A stretch of 64,000 nucleotides of DNA, taken from contig NZ_OY970459.1 of assembly GCF_963853665.1 (NCBI RefSeq), forward strand, positions 5,208,001-5,272,000, in the 5' to 3' direction. A model generated the notes under the pieces. It made no database searches. It was not told where the DNA came from and saw nothing but the letters and a program-made list of their open reading frames with translations. The translations under genes were made by a program, and so were the position numbers. This document shows, one piece after another, positions 61,639 to 64,000 of the stretch (position 1 is the first letter of the stretch; each line of letters starts with the position of its first letter). The stretch is from Mycobacterium decipiens. Lineage in GTDB: Bacteria; Actinomycetota; Actinomycetes; Mycobacteriales; Mycobacteriaceae.

Positions 61639-63498
61639 TCAAAGCGCTATCGGCACGTGCTTTTCCGCGCAGGCATCGACCACCGCGGTGACGACATCCT
61701 GGGTGCGCAGCGCTTGCAGGTCCTCGATCGTCACCGAACCCTTCGCGCTGCGATGCTGGGCGGCCACCCGGGAGTCGCGCAGCCGCTCGGCGCGCTCGAC
61801 GACGTTGCGCGCGAACCGCCCGTTGTGCATGACGTCGATGCCATGGCCGCCGTCGGGCGCCTGGTAGGCGCGCAACGTGGCACAGGCAGCGTTCAGCGCT
61901 TCGGCGGCCGCGGCTTCGATAACGGTGGCACGCGGCTTTCCGTAGCGGACCGCGATCTGGACCAGCTCGGCAGGTGTGTAGGACTCGAAGCGCAATTTGC
62001 GGTTGAACCGACCCGCCAGACCCGGGTTGACGGTGAGAAATTCATCGACTTCCTTCTCGTATCCCGCGCCGATGAAGCAGAAGTCGAACCGGTGCACTTC
62101 GAGTGCCACCAGCAGCTGGTTGACCGCCTCCATGCCGATCATGTCCGGCCGGCCGTCCTGATGCCGCTCCACCAGCGAGTAGAACTCGTCCATGAACAAA
62201 ATGCGGCCCAGCGAGCGGTTGATCAGTTCGTTGGTCTTCGGACCCGAGGCCCCGATGTGTTCACCGCAGAAGTCGGCTCGCTTGACCTCGATGATCTCGG
62301 GATGACGCACGATCCCCAGGCCCGCATAGATCTTTCCCAGCGCCTCGGCGGTAGTGGTCTTTCCGGTACCGGGCGGACCGACCAACAGCATGTGGTTGGT
62401 TTGATTGGCCACCGGCAGCCCGGCCGCCAGTCGCAGCGCCCGGACCTCGATCTGGTCCTCCAGTTCGGCCACAGCCCGCTTGACTTCGGCCAACCCGACT
62501 TGATTGTCGAGCAGCGCGCGCCCCTCTTCCAGCAACTCGTTGCGCCGCTCTTCGTGCTCGGCCTCTTGGCGCTGCTGTGCGGACCGCTGGGTGCTGACGT
62601 CCCATTTGTCGGTTCGGCTGCGGATGGCTTCCTCGTCGGTGACCACCAGCTGCAGGGTGGGATCGGCCAACGCCTGCTTGGCAGGCTCGATCAGCGCGCC
62701 GTTGATCGTCGCCTTGGACAGCCACACCTGCGCCTCGTGTTCCTCCCCCAGTTGGCGATGTGCCATCCCACGCACATAGGCCAGGTCCGCCGCGATCAGC
62801 GGGAACTCGTGGGGATCGATCGCGGTGACGGCGGCGTCGACGCGGTGGCGACGCGACTCGGTTGGGCTTGGGTGTCCGGTGCGGATCTCGACCCGATCCG
62901 TCCAGTCGAGCGCGACCCGCGCCTGCCCGAGATGAGCCGCAGCATGGGCAGCAAGGGTGCTCGTCGCAGCGGTGACCGCCGCCATGATGATGGCCTGTGG
63001 GGGCAAAATGGCCGCGGCCACCGCGATGACATCCGGCCAGCGCTGCGCAGCGAACATCAGGTAGGCCTCGATGTACTGCTGCCACTGGTGATTCTCCCAG
63101 GTGTCCAGTAGCGATGAATCCGCCAGCAACGCTTCGGCTTTCCCGTACTGGCGATCGTCGATCAGGGCGCTCGCCAGCGCCAGGCCGGCGTGAGATGACT
63201 CGGTCACCGAAATCGACAGGTACGGACCGGCTTTGATGGGCGCTGATAGGCGCACACCCAATCGGTTCGTTTCGCGGTGTAGCCGAGCCCCGTACGCGTA
63301 GAGCTGCTGCACCGTCGGCAACGACTCTTCGCCCGCGGCGATCCGGCCGAGCCAGGCGTCGGCCATCGACGGGTCGATCTCGGTGGCTTCCCGGAACCGC
63401 GCCCCGGCCGCGGCGGCATCGGTGTCCAACAATGCCATCGCCTGATCGAACCGCTTGCGCGCAGCGGCCGTTGCGGTGCCGGTGGTCCTGTTGGTCAT
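61639..63498 (-). CDS. eccA2: ESX-2 AAA+ ATPase EccA2
   Basis: 619-residue EccA-type ATPase, start of the ESX-2 cluster as read from ESX-1. A TPR-like N-terminal region (residues 1-300, including LGRIAAGEESLPTVQQLY) precedes the AAA+ domain with Walker A GPPGTGKT at 374-381, Walker B ILFMDEFYSL, and LAGRFNRKLRFESYTPAEL. The ATG (63498) overlaps the stop of eccE2 by one base (TGATG). Same length as the M. tuberculosis protein. About 90 bp separate it from the mycP1 upstream frame. Confidence 0.97.
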   Translation of the reverse strand: MTNRTTGTATAAARKRFDQAMALLDTDAAAAGARFREATEIDPSMADAWLGRIAAGEESLPTVQQLYAYGARLHRETNRLGVRLSAPIKAGPYLSISVTESSHAGLALASALIDDRQYGKAEALLADSSLLDTWENHQWQQYIEAYLMFAAQRWPDVIAVAAAILPPQAIIMAAVTAATSTLAAHAAAHLGQARVALDWTDRVEIRTGHPSPTESRRHRVDAAVTAIDPHEFPLIAADLAYVRGMAHRQLGEEHEAQVWLSKATINGALIEPAKQALADPTLQLVVTDEEAIRSRTDKWDVSTQRSAQQRQEAEHEERRNELLEEGRALLDNQVGLAEVKRAVAELEDQIEVRALRLAAGLPVANQTNHMLLVGPPGTGKTTTAEALGKIYAGLGIVRHPEIIEVKRADFCGEHIGASGPKTNELINRSLGRILFMDEFYSLVERHQDGRPDMIGMEAVNQLLVALEVHRFDFCFIGAGYEKEVDEFLTVNPGLAGRFNRKLRFESYTPAELVQIAVRYGKPRATVIEAAAAEALNAACATLRAYQAPDGGHGIDVMHNGRFARNVVERAERLRDSRVAAQHRSAKGSVTIEDLQALRTQDVVTAVVDACAEKHVPIAL

Positions 63499-64000
63499 CA
63501 GGGCCTGGCCGCCGGTTCGAGCTCAGAGCCACGCAGCGTCGTCGGTTCGGACGATACGTAGCGGTTCTCGGCCCGGAACAACTCAACCTCCACCGTGTGC
63601 ACCTGACCCGCTGCCGCAACCGTCACCGTGGCCGGACCTGTCTGTGTGATAAGCACATTGACGTTGCCCCGGCATGGCACATCCGGTTCGCCGACGGAGA
63701 TCAAGGTGTTTGGACGTGGTGCCGGCGTGAGGGTACCGTCCACCACGCTCACCGTCGTGCCCGCGAGCGGCTTGGGCTGATCGCTCACCACGATATCGGG
63801 CATCCGAACGCTGGCCCACCGCTGCACGTTTCGAGTGTGCACCGTAATTCGCTCGCCTGCCCCGGCCATACGAACCACAATGCGCTTGGCCAACGAATCG
63901 TCCGCGGCAATGTGCACGCGGCTGCACTCCCCCGGGTCGTCCAATGGCAACAACAACCGGTTGCCGGCACCGACCTTGCCGAGCAGCACACCCGACGGCC
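63498..64000 (-). CDS. eccE2: ESX-2 membrane component EccE2, partial (5' end outside window)
   Basis: C-terminal about 167 residues of EccE2, the ESX-2 counterpart of EccE1. Recognisable text: LGKVGAGNRLLLPLDDPGECSRVHIAADD, MAGAGERITVHTRN, MPDIVVSDQPKPLAGTTVSVVDG and the tail VELFRAENRYVSSEPTTLRGSEL. The stop overlaps the eccA2 start (TGATG), so the genes are coupled. The protein is cut by the window end. Confidence 0.9.
   Translation of the reverse strand, partial: PSGVLLGKVGAGNRLLLPLDDPGECSRVHIAADDSLAKRIVVRMAGAGERITVHTRNVQRWASVRMPDIVVSDQPKPLAGTTVSVVDGTLTPAPRPNTLISVGEPDVPCRGNVNVLITQTGPATVTVAAAGQVHTVEVELFRAENRYVSSEPTTLRGSELEPAARP

Overview
The window is high-GC actinobacterial DNA from a slow-growing Mycobacterium close to, but not identical with, Mycobacterium tuberculosis. 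Gene order follows the M. tuberculosis interval from serS (Rv3834c) to eccE2 (Rv3885c), and many proteins (SodA, EspR, EspG1, EccA1, EsxB, EsxA) look nearly identical to what I remember of the M. tuberculosis sequences. Differences argue against M. tuberculosis itself. There is an extra Y-family polymerase after ethR and a sigma factor/NmrA/nitroreductase cassette before whiB6. There is also a decayed Dps gene between espJ and espK, a full-length LytR-CpsA-Psr gene beside bfrB, and a duplicated secreted-protein gene before gltD. Species names are inference; no database was searched.

Layout. 1-9602: serS (cut by the window edge), a septum-formation-type membrane protein, a small zincin, a Cys-rich small protein, a phosphoglycerate-mutase-like protein with pheA, then an iron-responsive block (IdeR box, DUF2470 protein, LCP protein, two IdeR-like boxes, bfrB), glpQ1 and a DUF4328 membrane protein. 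9603-20666: a DnaA-box cluster, an unlisted 49-residue membrane protein, sodA, Rv3847, a Mn-exporter-type gene behind a yybP-ykoY riboswitch, espR, Rv3850, Rv3851, hns, rraA, the ethA/ethR pair, dinB with an SOS-like palindrome on its start codon, a PHP-domain protein and a small membrane protein. 20667-23417: gene-poor DNA with a 460-bp duplication carrying two related secreted proteins. 23418-29472: gltBD. 30192-35906: an EspI-like ATPase, the SigI-like cassette, whiB6 and an FHA/helix-turn-helix protein.

36150-61482 is a complete ESX-1 (type VII secretion) locus: espE-espF-espG1-espH-eccA1-eccB1-eccCa1-eccCb1-PE35-PPE68-esxB-esxA-espI-eccD1-espJ on the plus strand, and espK-espL-espB-eccE1-mycP1 on the minus strand. 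EccB1/Ca1/Cb1/D1/E1 form the membrane machine, EccA1 and EspG1 handle substrates in the cytosol, MycP1 processes EspB, and EsxA/EsxB/PE35/PPE68/Esp proteins are substrates. The window ends in the ESX-2 locus (eccA2, partial eccE2). The window also encodes two ESX-1 regulators, EspR and WhiB6, the latter with a PhoP-box-like direct repeat upstream.

Most notable: a Mn riboswitch whose ribosome-site-sequestering switch can be read from the sequence; tandem 77-bp and 53-bp MIRU units forming a chain of overlapping mini-ORFs between eccCa1 and eccCb1; an espK frameshift in a short C/G run; a frameshifted dps2-like pseudogene inside ESX-1; and a LexA-type palindrome overlapping the start of a third-type DinB polymerase.
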